Shown: positions 1 to 8,513, counted from the stretch's first letter. The stretch: DNA of 64,000 nt from Alcanivorax sp. S71-1-4 (GCF_009846755.1 NZ_AQOR01000001.1:1-64000), one strand, 5' to 3'. Program-made: numbers and translations. The notes: generated from the sequence alone by a model not told the origin.

Positions 1-189
1 CCGCTTTCCCGCTTTCCCGCTTTTTGGGACACGCATGAATTGCTATTGGATGAAATTGGCCCCTGGCGGGCTACGCGGCGGCAAGTCTCTGAGGCTGATA
101 TAGCTGAAACTCACAGAGGATTCCCGTTGCGTCGGACGTGCCGTTTGGCCACCCTTGACCCTACATCGGATGAAAGCTAGAGCTGATAA

Positions 190-537
190 ATGGCGATAAG
201 TGAATTTGAGATCAAACGCTGCGAAAAGGCCATGCAGGGGTTCCTGGAAGAAAGGCGCCCTCCGGCGCATATGCGAGATCAACTTGATCTGGGCTATCGC
301 TTTGACGGTCAAAGCATTGAGATTTTCGCGGTCAGGCCGAGCTTCCGGTATCCCGATGAAAAAATCGAGTCGCCGGTCGCCAAGGCGACGTATGTCAAGT
401 CTCGTAAGTTATGGAAGGTGTACTGGATGCGCCGGGACTTGAAGTGGCATTGTTATCCGCCGGCACCTGAAGTCAGGCATGTCGAAGATTTTATTGCCTT
501 GGTGAAAGAAGATGCGCATGCCTGCTTCTTCGGGTGA
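190..537 (+). CDS. DUF3024 family protein
   Basis: A 115-residue soluble protein without signal peptide or membrane segment. Its pattern fits the DUF3024 family: an amphipathic N-terminus, a basic 'RPSFRYPDEKIESPVAK' stretch, then 'VYWMRRDLKWHCYPP' with aromatic and basic residues before an acidic C-terminal helix. Family members are short proteins of unknown function, so no role is assigned. The ATG at 190 gives the only frame with sensible composition; the overlapping frames are arginine-rich shadows. It stands alone, about 200 bp from the convergent alkylsulfatase-like gene. The upstream 189 bp show only a short CCCGCTTT tandem repeat at the window edge. Confidence 0.7.
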   Translation: MAISEFEIKRCEKAMQGFLEERRPPAHMRDQLDLGYRFDGQSIEIFAVRPSFRYPDEKIESPVAKATYVKSRKLWKVYWMRRDLKWHCYPPAPEVRHVEDFIALVKEDAHACFFG

Positions 538-746
538 CGTGCTCAAGTGCTCTCCACGTCCTCTCATGCGCGCTTTGCGCTTGGCGTTCATGCCTCTCGG
601 TCAAAGAGGCCCTGGAAGGCGCGAGAATGGAGTATCGGCGTCGGGAACATGGGGCTGAGTAGATAATCAGCGAGGCAAACAGCTGGCGACGTCTCGAAAG
701 GCGTCGCCAGAAGATTCGCTTGCTGAACTGAATCACACGGCTCTTC

Positions 747-2447
747 TCAACGTGTCTCGAAATAGCTCAGAAACCGCAGCAGCCCCGCCCGGCTCCCTTC
801 CACGGCCATATCGCTGCCCGCCACGGTGAGCAGGAAATTCCGCTCCCCGGCCGCCACCTCTTTCCAGACTTGTTCCTGCGTCACCAGCGTGGCGGTGGCG
901 TCGTCGGTTTCGCCCTCGCTCACACTGGCCACACCACGCCGGATCGCCAACGTAAACGCCTTGCCGGTATCGGTAAAACGAAAACCGATATGCGCCTCCA
1001 CATCCAGCGTCTCTTCCGCTTTCAGCAGAATCGGCATGGTATGCATGTAATTCTCGATCGGCAATGAAGCCAGAAACGCCGGTGGTGTTTTCATGCGAAA
1101 ACCGGGCACCAGCCCGTCGCGCAACTCCTCGGCCATGGTCAGGTAATAATGGCGGGCATTCGGGTTGCTCTCTGCTTCGCCGAGTGTACGCAGTGCCGCC
1201 GCACGCAAATCCGTCACGCGCGGGTCATCGGGCAACACCACCAGAAGATAATCAGTAAGCTCAAGCGCCCATTGCGCCTCGCCGTTTTCCTGCGCGGCGA
1301 CGGCGCGCTCCAGCAAGGCCTGGGCGCCGCCGGCGAGGTCCGCCATGGCGGCGGCTTTTTGCGCCGGCGGCAGGGGTTGCAGGTGTGCGGGGTTGCCGTC
1401 GAACCAGCCCAGGTAACCGTCAAAGATCGAGCGCACCGACCAGGCCACGGTGCCGTAGTATTCCTGTAGCCAGGGATGCCCGGCGAGATGCGGTGGCAGG
1501 GTCACGCGCTGGATGATGTCATTTGGCGTCAGGCCGTGGTTCATATAGCGCACGGTCTGGTCGTGTACAAAGCGAATGGCGTCGCGGTAATCGGTCAGTA
1601 ATGCGGTGATGGTGTCGGCGCCACTGACCGGGCGCGTGTGGCTCGGCACCAGGTGTTCGGCGTGCAAGGCGCGCATCTGGTCCAGGCTGTTGGCCCATTG
1701 CAGTACGTCGCGATGCGGTGTGCCGCGGATGGTGTACAGGTTGGGGAAGGTCTCATAAATATTGTCGCCGGAAAACACCACACGTTTCGCCGGGTACCAC
1801 ACCATGATCTGGTCATTGGTTTCGCCCGGCGCATGGACCAGTTCAAGTTCCACACCGGCAATGCTGACGTTCATCCGGTCGGCGAAGGTGTGGGTCGGCG
1901 GCAGCGCGTTGAGGGTGTGGTCCGGTGTCAGCAACAGCGCTTTGCCGATGCCTGCGTTGACCAGGCCATCTTCCTCCAGATGGTTGCCGAACATGCGCAT
2001 GGACCGCGTGGTGATGATCGGTTGCACCACGTTGATCACGCGATTGATGTAGTACGCTGTGCTGTCGTGCGCATAGACCGGAATGTCGCGCCCCTCGGCA
2101 AAAGCGGCGGCGCCGAACACATGGTCGGTGTGGTTGTGGGTATAAATGATCGCGGCCACCGGCTTGTCACTGATGGCGCGGAAGGCTTGCAATACCGTCT
2201 CTGCCCCTTCCACGCTTTCCAGTGTGTCGATAATGATCAGCCCGTCTTCGCCCTCGATCATGATGCTGTTGGCAAGGCCGAAGCCCACCGCAACATGCAC
2301 GCCCTCGGTGACTTCAACTACTTCCCGCTCGAACAGTTCGCTGTGGGCATGCAGCCCCTCGGGAGAACGCAGCGGCGCGGTGGTGGCGGTATCGTCGCCG
2401 CATCCGCCGAGCAGGACGGCGGTCAGCAGCAGGCACAGATGGCGCAT
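747..2447 (-). CDS. Alkylsulfatase-like metallo-beta-lactamase lipoprotein
   Basis: A 566-residue protein with a lipoprotein signal (hydrophobic N-terminus ending LLGGC, lipid on Cys16). The metallo-beta-lactamase metal motif THNHTDH lies near residue 105, and HAPGETNDQ, typical of SdsA1/YjcS-type linear alkylsulfatases, follows near residue 205. A helical dimerisation-like region and an SCP2-like C-terminal domain (from about residue 455) complete the family architecture. The family hydrolyses primary alkyl sulfates such as SDS with two zinc ions. At 566 residues it is somewhat shorter than the usual roughly 650. It is probably anchored in the outer membrane or periplasm. It is divergent from an AraC regulator, with repeated half-sites between them, so control by that regulator is a reasonable inference. 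Substrate is unproven. Confidence 0.82.
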   Translation of the reverse strand: MRHLCLLLTAVLLGGCGDDTATTAPLRSPEGLHAHSELFEREVVEVTEGVHVAVGFGLANSIMIEGEDGLIIIDTLESVEGAETVLQAFRAISDKPVAAIIYTHNHTDHVFGAAAFAEGRDIPVYAHDSTAYYINRVINVVQPIITTRSMRMFGNHLEEDGLVNAGIGKALLLTPDHTLNALPPTHTFADRMNVSIAGVELELVHAPGETNDQIMVWYPAKRVVFSGDNIYETFPNLYTIRGTPHRDVLQWANSLDQMRALHAEHLVPSHTRPVSGADTITALLTDYRDAIRFVHDQTVRYMNHGLTPNDIIQRVTLPPHLAGHPWLQEYYGTVAWSVRSIFDGYLGWFDGNPAHLQPLPPAQKAAAMADLAGGAQALLERAVAAQENGEAQWALELTDYLLVVLPDDPRVTDLRAAALRTLGEAESNPNARHYYLTMAEELRDGLVPGFRMKTPPAFLASLPIENYMHTMPILLKAEETLDVEAHIGFRFTDTGKAFTLAIRRGVASVSEGETDDATATLVTQEQVWKEVAAGERNFLLTVAGSDMAVEGSRAGLLRFLSYFETR

Positions 2448-2511
2448 GGCAAAGGCTCCCTTGTTGTTATGGCTTTCATTCTAGGCTGGCCGCGGCGCTG
2501 GTTTTCGGGCT

Positions 2512-2542
2512 AAATGGCCATAAAATCGTGCGAAATGGCCAT
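2512..2542. promoter_or_regulatory. Two direct AAATGGCCAT repeats, 21 bp apart
   Basis: Identical 10-mers AAATGGCCAT occur at 2512-2521 and 2533-2542, exactly 21 bp apart, or two helical turns. They sit between the alkylsulfatase-like gene and its divergent AraC-family neighbour. Direct half-sites at helical spacing are the usual AraC-family operator layout. They overlap the first possible start of the AraC gene, which suggests that its true start may be downstream (ATG at 2541 or 2544). Confidence 0.45.
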
Positions 2543-3575
2543 GATGGAACCGATAGCCTTGAAGACGCCCACCACTCTGGCCAGTTGGCCACTGGCAGTG
2601 GCCCGTACGCTGGACGCGGATGGCCGCGATGGCGCCGCGTTGCTGGCGCTGGCGGGCCTGAGCCAGCCCGAGCTGGAAGCCTCGCCGGGAGGCCGTGTGC
2701 CGACGGCGCTGATGACCCGGCTGTGGGCACTGGTGCAGCAGCAGACCGGCGACCCGGCTTTCGGCCTGAAAGTGGCTGGCCATGCGCAGCCGCTGCACTT
2801 CCGCGACCTGGGCATCATGATGCTGGCCTGCCGACGGCCGCTGGACGTGCTGCTGGCGCTGGTACGCTACTACCGGCTGATTTCCGACAGTGTGCATGTG
2901 CAACTGGTGAGCCAACCGGGCCGGCTGGGGTTGTGCATTCGTGAACTGCCCCAGGTGCCGGTGCATCCGATGGCGCTGGATGCGTTCACGGCTGGCCAGT
3001 TGCGCATGATGAAGCTGGTGGGGGGTGACACACTGCGTGTCGTCGCGGTCAGTCTCAGCCGGCCGTCCCCCATGCAGCCGGCGCCTTGGCGCAAGGCGTT
3101 CGGGGTGCTGCCGGTCTTTGGTGCCCCGGAAACCGTGCTCTGGTATCCCCGCGATCTGCTGGAAGCACCCCGCCTGGGCGGCAATGAGGCGCTGGTGCGC
3201 CAGGGCGAATCCGGTGTGCAGGCGTATCTCGCCGGCCTGGACGGCGCGCCGGGCCAGGACCCGGTGGCACAGGCGCGGCAGGTGCTGCGCGCCGGGTTGC
3301 CGGCGATCGGTACGCTGGACGAGTTGGCGCGGGCGATGGGGCTGGGCGCGCGCTCATTGCGCCGTCTACTGGATCAGGCCGGGCCCGGTTTTCGCGCTCT
3401 GAAAGACGAGGTGTTGATGGAGCAGGCCTGCCAGTGGCTGCGCGACACCCGGCTGCCGGTGGGCGAAGTGGCCGCGCGGCTGGGCTTCAACGACGCCGGC
3501 AGTTTCAGCAAGGCGTTCCGCCGGCATACCGGCACCACCCCGCTGCGCTGGCGCCGGCATCATCCGGTGGGCTGA
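2514..3575 (+). CDS. AraC family transcriptional regulator
   Basis: A 353-residue regulator. The N-terminal 230 residues resemble the arabinose-binding-like effector domain of the OruR/ArgR-type AraC subgroup. The C-terminal 100 residues carry the double helix-turn-helix, with 'ARSLRRLLDQAG' in the first and 'VGEVAARLGFNDAGSFSKAF' in the second, the classic AraC signature ending in FRRHTGTTPLRWRR. It is divergent from the alkylsulfatase-like gene and probably regulates it, or the nearby alkane or fatty-acid genes. The start is uncertain: the ATG at 2514 lies inside a repeated operator-like motif and has no clear ribosome site. The ATGs at 2541 and 2544 are alternatives that would remove 9 or 10 residues. 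Confidence 0.88.
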   Translation: MAIKSCEMAMMEPIALKTPTTLASWPLAVARTLDADGRDGAALLALAGLSQPELEASPGGRVPTALMTRLWALVQQQTGDPAFGLKVAGHAQPLHFRDLGIMMLACRRPLDVLLALVRYYRLISDSVHVQLVSQPGRLGLCIRELPQVPVHPMALDAFTAGQLRMMKLVGGDTLRVVAVSLSRPSPMQPAPWRKAFGVLPVFGAPETVLWYPRDLLEAPRLGGNEALVRQGESGVQAYLAGLDGAPGQDPVAQARQVLRAGLPAIGTLDELARAMGLGARSLRRLLDQAGPGFRALKDEVLMEQACQWLRDTRLPVGEVAARLGFNDAGSFSKAFRRHTGTTPLRWRRHHPVG

Positions 3576-3576
3576 A

Positions 3577-3984
3577 TCAGGCGCTGACCTGGGCCAGCCA
3601 GTCGTTCAGGTTGTAGTAGTTGGTGACGCGCGCCACCCTGCCCTCGCGGATTTCGAAGAAGGCGCCCGCCGGCAGGCGGTAGGTCTGGCCGTTGGCTGCC
3701 GGCAGTCCCTCATCGGTGGCCCGGTATTCCCCCAGCACGACGAACTCCGCCGCCGCGCGGTGCCCGTCGCCGCTGGCCATGATCACCATATCCACCAGCT
3801 GTTCCCGGTAGCAGCGGTTCATGCGGGTCATGAACGCCGCAAAGGCGTCGCGGCCGGTCTCGCGCTCACCCTGGTTGATGTCGTGGATCACGTCATCGGT
3901 GAGCAGCGCCAGGAAGCGGTCCATGTCGCCGGCGTTGAAGGCGGCGTAGTAGTCGCGGATCAGTTGTTCGGAGGTCGCGTGCAT
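3577..3984 (-). CDS. SnoaL-like / ketosteroid isomerase-related protein
   Basis: A 135-residue cone-fold protein of the NTF2/SnoaL superfamily. It starts with the usual 'IRDYYAAFNAGDMDRFLALL' helix region (residues 9-28) and continues with 'DDVIHDINQGERETGRDAFAA' and a C-terminal 'FFEIREGRVARVTNYYNLNDW' strand pair. Family members bind small hydrophobic ligands; some are isomerases or cyclases, many are uncharacterised. The ATG at 3984 is chosen because the longer frame begins with TTG two codons earlier and has no better ribosome site. It is convergent with the AraC gene, only 1 bp from its stop, and divergent from alkB. A ligand cannot be inferred. Confidence 0.75.
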   Translation of the reverse strand: MHATSEQLIRDYYAAFNAGDMDRFLALLTDDVIHDINQGERETGRDAFAAFMTRMNRCYREQLVDMVIMASGDGHRAAAEFVVLGEYRATDEGLPAANGQTYRLPAGAFFEIREGRVARVTNYYNLNDWLAQVSA

Positions 3985-4109
3985 GAGCAATGCCTGTGCG
4001 GAGAGGGGAAGCGGTGAAGTGTAGCAGGAGAGAATCCCGACATAATCCGGATTTCATGGCCTGCCCGGATGGGGTGGCGGTGCGCCGTTTCGGTGCTAAG
4101 ATCGAAACG

Positions 4110-4127
4110 TTACATTGGCCAATGTAA
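4110..4127. promoter_or_regulatory. 18-bp perfect palindrome upstream of alkB
   Basis: TTACATTGGCCAATGTAA is perfectly self-complementary and ends 30 bp before the alkB start codon. Length and symmetry fit a dimeric TetR- or GntR-type repressor operator. The position, between any promoter and the ribosome site, fits repression. No cognate regulator is adjacent other than the AraC protein, which would prefer direct repeats. Confidence 0.5.
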
Positions 4128-4157
4128 AAATAACAATCCCCGCGAGGAGGCCGTGTC

Positions 4158-5309
4158 ATGTTGCGCCGCGCAGACCCGAACCGGGTGCTGAAACTGAAAA
4201 AATGGGGCTACCTTTTGTTCTGGTTGTCCGTGCTGCCGATCCTGCCCCTGTCGGCGATGATCGGACGCGAATCCGGCACCCAGGATTACTGGGCCTGGTT
4301 TATCTACATTGTCATCTTCGGCATTGTGCCGATCCTGGATTACATCATCGGCAAGGACCCCAGCAACCCGGATGAAGCCGTCCAGGTGCCGGCCATGACC
4401 CAGGAAACCTTCTACCGGGTGCTCACCTTGTTGATGGTGCCGCTCTGGTACGGCGTGCTGTTTTATGCCGGCTGGGTGTTCGTGAACAACGATTACGGCT
4501 GGTTTGGTCAACTCGGCTGGATTGTCTCCATCGGTACGGTGGGCGGCGTCATCGCCATCAACCTGGCGCACGAACTGATCCACAAGGACCCGAAACTGGA
4601 AAGCTGGGGCGGTGGCCTGTTGTTGGCCTCGGTCACTTATGCCGGTTTCAAGGTGGAGCATGTGCGTGGCCATCATGTGGCCGTGTCCACGCCGGAAGAT
4701 GCTTCGTCGTCCCGCTACAACCAAGGCGTCTACGCGTTTTTGCTGCATGCGTTCCCGCACAATTTCGTCAATGCCTGGAAACTGGAAAAGCAGTATCTGG
4801 CGCGCAAGGGCAAAAAGAATATCAGCCTGCACAACGAACTGATCTGGTGGTACGGCATCTCTGCGCTGCTGGGTGTGCTGTTCTGGTTTCTGTTCGGCTG
4901 GCAGGGTGTGCTGTTCTTCTACGGGCAGAGTTTCGTCGCTGCCTTCACGCTGGAAGTGATCAACTATATCGAGCACTACGGCCTGCACCGCCGCGTACTT
5001 GAAAATGGCAAGTACGAGCGCGTGACGCCGGCGCATAGCTGGAACTCGAATTATTTCCTCACCAACCTGGCGTTGTTCCAGTTGCAGCGTCACTCCGATC
5101 ATCACGCCTATGCCAAGCGGCGCTATCAGGTGCTGCGGCATTATGACGACAGCCCGCAACTGCCTGGCGGTTATGCGAGCATGTATGTGCTGGCGCTGTT
5201 CCCGCCATTGTGGAAAAAGGTGATGAACCCGCGTGTGGAAGCCTATTACCAGGGCGAGATGGATCAGCTGTTCCGCACGGGTAAACGGGTCAACAATATT
5301 TCAGCCTGA
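4158..5309 (+). CDS. alkB: Alkane 1-monooxygenase AlkB
   Basis: A 383-residue integral-membrane di-iron hydroxylase that oxidises medium-chain n-alkanes to 1-alkanols, using rubredoxin electrons. All diagnostic histidine motifs are visible: HELIHK near residue 138, EHVRGHH near 165, the AlkB-specific NYIEHYGL near 267, and LQRHSDHH near 308. Six hydrophobic helices surround them. The length is typical of the family. ATG at 4158 is preceded by a good GAGGAGG ribosome site. It is monocistronic, with an operator-like palindrome upstream and a hairpin downstream; no rubredoxin or rubredoxin reductase gene is nearby. This is the strongest indicator of a hydrocarbon-degrading host. Confidence 0.97.
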   Translation: MLRRADPNRVLKLKKWGYLLFWLSVLPILPLSAMIGRESGTQDYWAWFIYIVIFGIVPILDYIIGKDPSNPDEAVQVPAMTQETFYRVLTLLMVPLWYGVLFYAGWVFVNNDYGWFGQLGWIVSIGTVGGVIAINLAHELIHKDPKLESWGGGLLLASVTYAGFKVEHVRGHHVAVSTPEDASSSRYNQGVYAFLLHAFPHNFVNAWKLEKQYLARKGKKNISLHNELIWWYGISALLGVLFWFLFGWQGVLFFYGQSFVAAFTLEVINYIEHYGLHRRVLENGKYERVTPAHSWNSNYFLTNLALFQLQRHSDHHAYAKRRYQVLRHYDDSPQLPGGYASMYVLALFPPLWKKVMNPRVEAYYQGEMDQLFRTGKRVNNISA

Positions 5310-5321
5310 TGCAATATCCAC

Positions 5322-5353
5322 GCGAAGAGATGGCATTCATGCCGTCTCTTCGC
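5322..5353 (+). terminator. Hairpin downstream of alkB
   Basis: A 15-bp stem (GCGAAGAGATGGCAT pairing with ATGCCGTCTCTTCGC, one G-T pair) with a 2-nt loop begins 12 bp after the alkB stop. A T-run follows about 10 bp later at 5364-5369, so it is an imperfect intrinsic terminator. Confidence 0.55.
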
Positions 5354-5726
5354 ATTACCTCATTGTTTTTCGTTCCTTTATGCCGAAATTTCAGGTTTTA
5401 AAAAATGAACCTCCCGGCAGAAAAAGTAAATATTTGTTGTTGATGCCGGCTATTCTGAGGATGTGCCGCGTGAAAGCGTGGCGCCTGCTTTCATACTAAA
5501 ACGAAACATATCAAATCCTTTCTCGAAAATCGCCTGCCTGCCGCTAATCTGCTTTTTGCAATGGTGTCTCCGTGAATGTGCGGGTGTCATTGCAGTCAAA
5601 AACATGAACTGCGTATCGCAACAGGAAGGCGCTCGCGGGATATGAAAGTGCCCCTGTTTTATCAGGCTTGTCTGTTCAAGGAAGGCAGACCGGCTCCATT
5701 AAGGTCAGACATGGAGATCAAGACCA
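5354..5726. other. Intergenic region without recognisable gene
   Basis: About 370 bp, more AT-rich than the flanks. Small frames here (for example 5463-5645) have no ribosome site or protein-like pattern. The last 60 bp presumably hold the promoter of the next gene, but I see no convincing -35/-10 pair. Confidence 0.4.
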
Positions 5727-6206
5727 ATGTCCATCAGTCACTCTGCAAAGGTTGCTGTCGCGAATAAAACGGGCAAGAAGTTCAAGATACAGGTGTTGCA
5801 TCAGTATACGGGAGATTCGACAGAAGAATCGTCGTGGGTCGCGGTTGGCCCTGATGAGACGGTTGAGGTGATGAGCGTCAGGTACCGTACAGGTTTTCTG
5901 ACCACAGGCGTTGATAACTGGATCGTGAACGGGATCGAGGAGATTGAGGTGGAGGGCGACATCAAGCTTCCCGAAGGCCTGCCGATAAAGAAAGTCGGCG
6001 GGAAGGCACATGTCGATTTGCGTTGGCATTCGGGGCATGGTGCGGGGTCGGACTGGAAGGTCCATACGCTGCGTTCGGATGATGCTGACAAGACAACGGT
6101 CATTGCGATTTACCCGACGACTATTGAGTTCCAGTCACATTCCGGTACCTCTTCCACCACCTGGAAGCCGGAATTCGATATTTTCCCGAATATTGGTATC
6201 AATTGA
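5727..6206 (+). CDS. PUD1_2 / 'up-regulated in Daf-2' domain-like protein
   Basis: A 159-residue beta-rich soluble protein without signal peptide. The pattern 'VANKTGKKFKIQVLHQYT', then 'SWVAVGPDETVEVMSVRYRTGF', 'TTGVDNWIV' and a closing Trp-Lys-Pro-Glu-Phe stretch resembles the PUD1_2 beta-sandwich family, named from nematode PUD proteins but also found in bacteria. These domains resemble membrane- or ligand-binding sandwiches; bacterial function is unknown. The gene stands alone and starts at ATG 5727 after a purine-rich leader. Family assignment is from remembered pattern and is moderate. Confidence 0.55.
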   Translation: MSISHSAKVAVANKTGKKFKIQVLHQYTGDSTEESSWVAVGPDETVEVMSVRYRTGFLTTGVDNWIVNGIEEIEVEGDIKLPEGLPIKKVGGKAHVDLRWHSGHGAGSDWKVHTLRSDDADKTTVIAIYPTTIEFQSHSGTSSTTWKPEFDIFPNIGIN

Positions 6207-6284
6207 TGTTCTGGTCATACCCCTGACCAGGAGGACGCTGCCAGTGCATGGGCATGTAATGGCAGCGTTGTTGTGTGGCGAAGG

Positions 6285-6587
6285 TCATCGGCTGCGCCGC
6301 AACCGCGCCTGCTGCCACTGATCTCGATACGGCAGGCAAAAAACCAGCACCAGCCCGCTGGCGGACACCAGGCAGAACCAGCACACCAGCCCCGCGCCGA
6401 AACCATAGTGCGCGGCACAAAGCCCCAGTGACGCCACTAAAAGCACCATGCCGGCGAGGCGCCAACGTTGTCGCTGCGCAGCAGGTGGCACTTGCCGGTG
6501 CCGGCCCGGTCGCGCGGCGGAGCGCCGCATCGCCATGCACAACAGCAGTAATGCGACGAAGGTCAGCAGGCTGGCGAGCAGGATCAC
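6285..6587 (-). CDS. DUF3325 family small membrane protein
   Basis: A 100-residue protein with three hydrophobic helices. It starts at GTG 6587 (VILLASLLTFVALLLLCMAM) and has a conserved-looking 'RWRLAGMVLLVASLGLCAAH' middle and a 'CLPYRDQWQQARLRRS' tail. It is the tail of a longer open frame. The proper start is the GTG overlapping the stop of the PepSY gene in the sequence GTGA (6584-6587), a translational-coupling arrangement. DUF3325 proteins occur as the last gene of DUF3649-PepSY-DUF3325 operons beside TonB siderophore receptors, and related Pseudomonas proteins help inner-membrane reduction of ferric siderophores. No receptor is adjacent here. Confidence 0.75.
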   Translation of the reverse strand: MILLASLLTFVALLLLCMAMRRSAARPGRHRQVPPAAQRQRWRLAGMVLLVASLGLCAAHYGFGAGLVCWFCLVSASGLVLVFCLPYRDQWQQARLRRSR

Positions 6588-8149
6588 GACAGGGGCTCCA
6601 GCGATGTCGCGTTGCGGGCACGTTGTGCCGGAGAGCGGCGTGCCTGGCGTGCGCGGCGCTGCAGATAACGGGCCGTCACTGCCAGTAGCGCGCTGAGAGC
6701 GAGCATCGCCGCGTCGAACCAGACAAAGGCGCTGTCGCCCTGCATTAGCGTTCCGGGCAAGCCGCGTGAGGTGGTCAGCGCATTGACCAGTGGCAGCAAC
6801 GCACACAGCGCGGCGGTCAGCCACAGTTGCGCCAGCCAGCCACGCAGGCCCGGCCGCAGCCAGGCAAACAGCAGGCCCAGCGTCCAGACGATAAAGAACA
6901 GGTGGATCTCCCACTCGGCACGCTGCGCCATGTCGACCGGCAGCAGCCGGTTGGCCCAGAAATAACTCACCATGGCGGTGGGCAGCCCGATCACCACGGC
7001 GCGGTTGAGCGCCGTCACCAGCCGCACGCCAAACGGTTGCCGCTGCCCGGCCTGCTTCGGCTGGCGCTTGACCACCCACAGCACCAGCCCGGTGCCGATC
7101 ATCGCGGTGCCGGCCAGCCCGGCCAGGCACAACAGCAGGCGCAGTGCCGGTTCGGCAAAGCGTGCGATATGCAGGCCGTACAGAACGCCGAACGTGGTGG
7201 CCGCCGCCGAAGGGTTGCCGGCCGCACGGACGAATTCACCGGTCACACCATTGAACACGGCCACTTGCGGATTGAAGGCGATACGGCTGCTGTCGAGGCG
7301 CTGGATATCTACTCGTGCAGCGCGGTCGCCGGGATGATGTACGGTCACGATGCCGGCGTCGGCCCCTTCCCAGCGGGCGCTGGCCGTCGTCAGCATGGGC
7401 GCGAAGTCGGCCAGCGCGGCCGCCTCGCCGGTGGCCTCGGGGGCGGGCAGATGGCCGACGGCCTCGTTAAAGAAGGTGCGGTCGGCTTCCGGGTAGAGTG
7501 GCTGCGGGTTAAACGGCAGGTACAGGAATATCAGCGTGAGCAGTCCGGTATAGGTGATCACCAGATGATAGGGCAGCGACAGCACCGCCAGCGCATTGTG
7601 GGCATCCAGCCAGGAGCGCTGCCCTTTGCCCGGGCGGAAGGTAAAGAATTCCTTGAAGATTTTCTTGTGCGTGATGATGCCGCTGATCAGGGCGATCAGC
7701 ATGATCATGGCGCACAGGCCGACGATCAGCCGTGCCGGAATGGCCGGCATATAGTGCAGATCAAAATGCAGCCGGTAGAAGAACTCGCCGCCCCGGGTGT
7801 CACGCACCGTGAGGGTGTCGCCGGTCTGCGGATGGATCAGAGCGTCGCCGAAGCTGCCGTCCGGGTGCTCCCAGAAGGCGAACATTTCCGCCGGGTTGCG
7901 CGGGTCCGGCAGGCGAATAAACCAGCGGGTCGCATCGGCGGCGTGGGTGTTGAGATAGCGGGTGGCGCTGTCGAGCGCGGCCTCGGTGCTGACCACCGGC
8001 ACGTTCAGTTCTGGCCGCATCCACTGCGATATTTCCTGGCGGAAATAGGTGGCGGTGCCGGACAGAAAGATCATGAACAGCAGCCAGCCCACCACCAGCC
8101 CCGACCAGGTGTGCAGCCAGGCCATGGACTGCCGGAAACTCCCTTTCAT
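6584..8149 (-). CDS. PepSY-associated TM protein (siderophore-iron reductase type)
   Basis: A 521-residue inner-membrane protein. It opens with 'FRQSMAWLHTWSGLVVGWLL', the typical start of the PepSY_TM family, and has an early PepSY-like periplasmic region ('PRNPAEMFAFWEHPDGSF'). Several membrane helices carry spaced histidines (LHFDLHY, IITHKK, YHLVITYTG, YGLHIARF) that could bind heme. Relatives such as FpvG reduce iron from siderophores in the periplasm. The start at 8149 is favoured over the longer frame at 8176 because AGGGGG lies 7 bp upstream. It lies between DUF3649 and DUF3325 genes, and a Fur-box-like site precedes the operon, so iron-starvation induction is likely. Confidence 0.87.
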   Translation of the reverse strand: MKGSFRQSMAWLHTWSGLVVGWLLFMIFLSGTATYFRQEISQWMRPELNVPVVSTEAALDSATRYLNTHAADATRWFIRLPDPRNPAEMFAFWEHPDGSFGDALIHPQTGDTLTVRDTRGGEFFYRLHFDLHYMPAIPARLIVGLCAMIMLIALISGIITHKKIFKEFFTFRPGKGQRSWLDAHNALAVLSLPYHLVITYTGLLTLIFLYLPFNPQPLYPEADRTFFNEAVGHLPAPEATGEAAALADFAPMLTTASARWEGADAGIVTVHHPGDRAARVDIQRLDSSRIAFNPQVAVFNGVTGEFVRAAGNPSAAATTFGVLYGLHIARFAEPALRLLLCLAGLAGTAMIGTGLVLWVVKRQPKQAGQRQPFGVRLVTALNRAVVIGLPTAMVSYFWANRLLPVDMAQRAEWEIHLFFIVWTLGLLFAWLRPGLRGWLAQLWLTAALCALLPLVNALTTSRGLPGTLMQGDSAFVWFDAAMLALSALLAVTARYLQRRARQARRSPAQRARNATSLEPLS

Positions 8150-8160
8150 GCGCTGGCCCC

Positions 8161-8463
8161 CTACCACAGCAACCACACCGGCAACGCCATCAGTGCCGCC
8201 GGCACCAGCAGGCCAAGCCAGGCGCGCAGGCTGTCGCGGGCAGCGAAGGCCCAGAGTGCGGCGCAGGCGTACACCAGAAAACCCGGCAGCATGCCGGTGA
8301 GTACGGCGTCGGCGCGGGGAGTGTCGGTAAAGTGCGCCAGCAGCAGTGTGATCAGCCAGCCGCTGAGCACGGCCAGCCCGTAGCCGCCGAAGAGCGCAGC
8401 AATAAGGCGGGACAGCACGGCCAGCGCGGGCCGCCAGGCGGGGCGCATTGTAAAGCTCATCAT
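8161..8463 (-). CDS. DUF3649 family small membrane protein
   Basis: A 100-residue protein with three predicted membrane helices; the sequence 'AALFGGYGLAVLSGWLITLL' and the downstream 'LPGFLVYACAALWAFAARD' fit DUF3649. Members are the first gene of iron-regulated DUF3649-PepSY-DUF3325 operons. It ends 11 bp before the PepSY start. The start is ATG at 8463 (a second ATG follows at once). A Fur-box-like sequence lies about 50 bp upstream. Biochemical role is unknown; involvement in siderophore-iron reduction is inferred from the operon. Confidence 0.75.
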   Translation of the reverse strand: MMSFTMRPAWRPALAVLSRLIAALFGGYGLAVLSGWLITLLLAHFTDTPRADAVLTGMLPGFLVYACAALWAFAARDSLRAWLGLLVPAALMALPVWLLW

Positions 8464-8513
8464 CCGGGCATCTCGGGCGACCGGTGCGGGGGCCGGTCCG
8501 GTGGCATGGAAAT

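Noticed and set aside
1638-2513. 291-residue open frame antisense to the alkylsulfatase-like gene
   Set aside because: Lies opposite a well-supported gene; composition rich in His, Gly and Val as expected of antisense GC-rich DNA; no domain.
4110-5159. 349-residue open frame antisense to alkB
   Set aside because: Exact opposite strand of a certain alkB with all histidine motifs; His/Gln-rich shadow.
5463-5767. Small frames between alkB and the PUD1_2-like gene
   Set aside because: Short, no ribosome site and no recognisable pattern.
6199-6621. 140-residue minus-strand frame overlapping DUF3325
   Set aside because: Arginine/alanine-rich; the other frame gives a clear three-helix membrane protein coupled to PepSY.
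6827-8383. 518-residue open frame on the plus strand
   Set aside because: Antisense to the PepSY gene; Gln/Arg/Gly-rich with no protein-like pattern.
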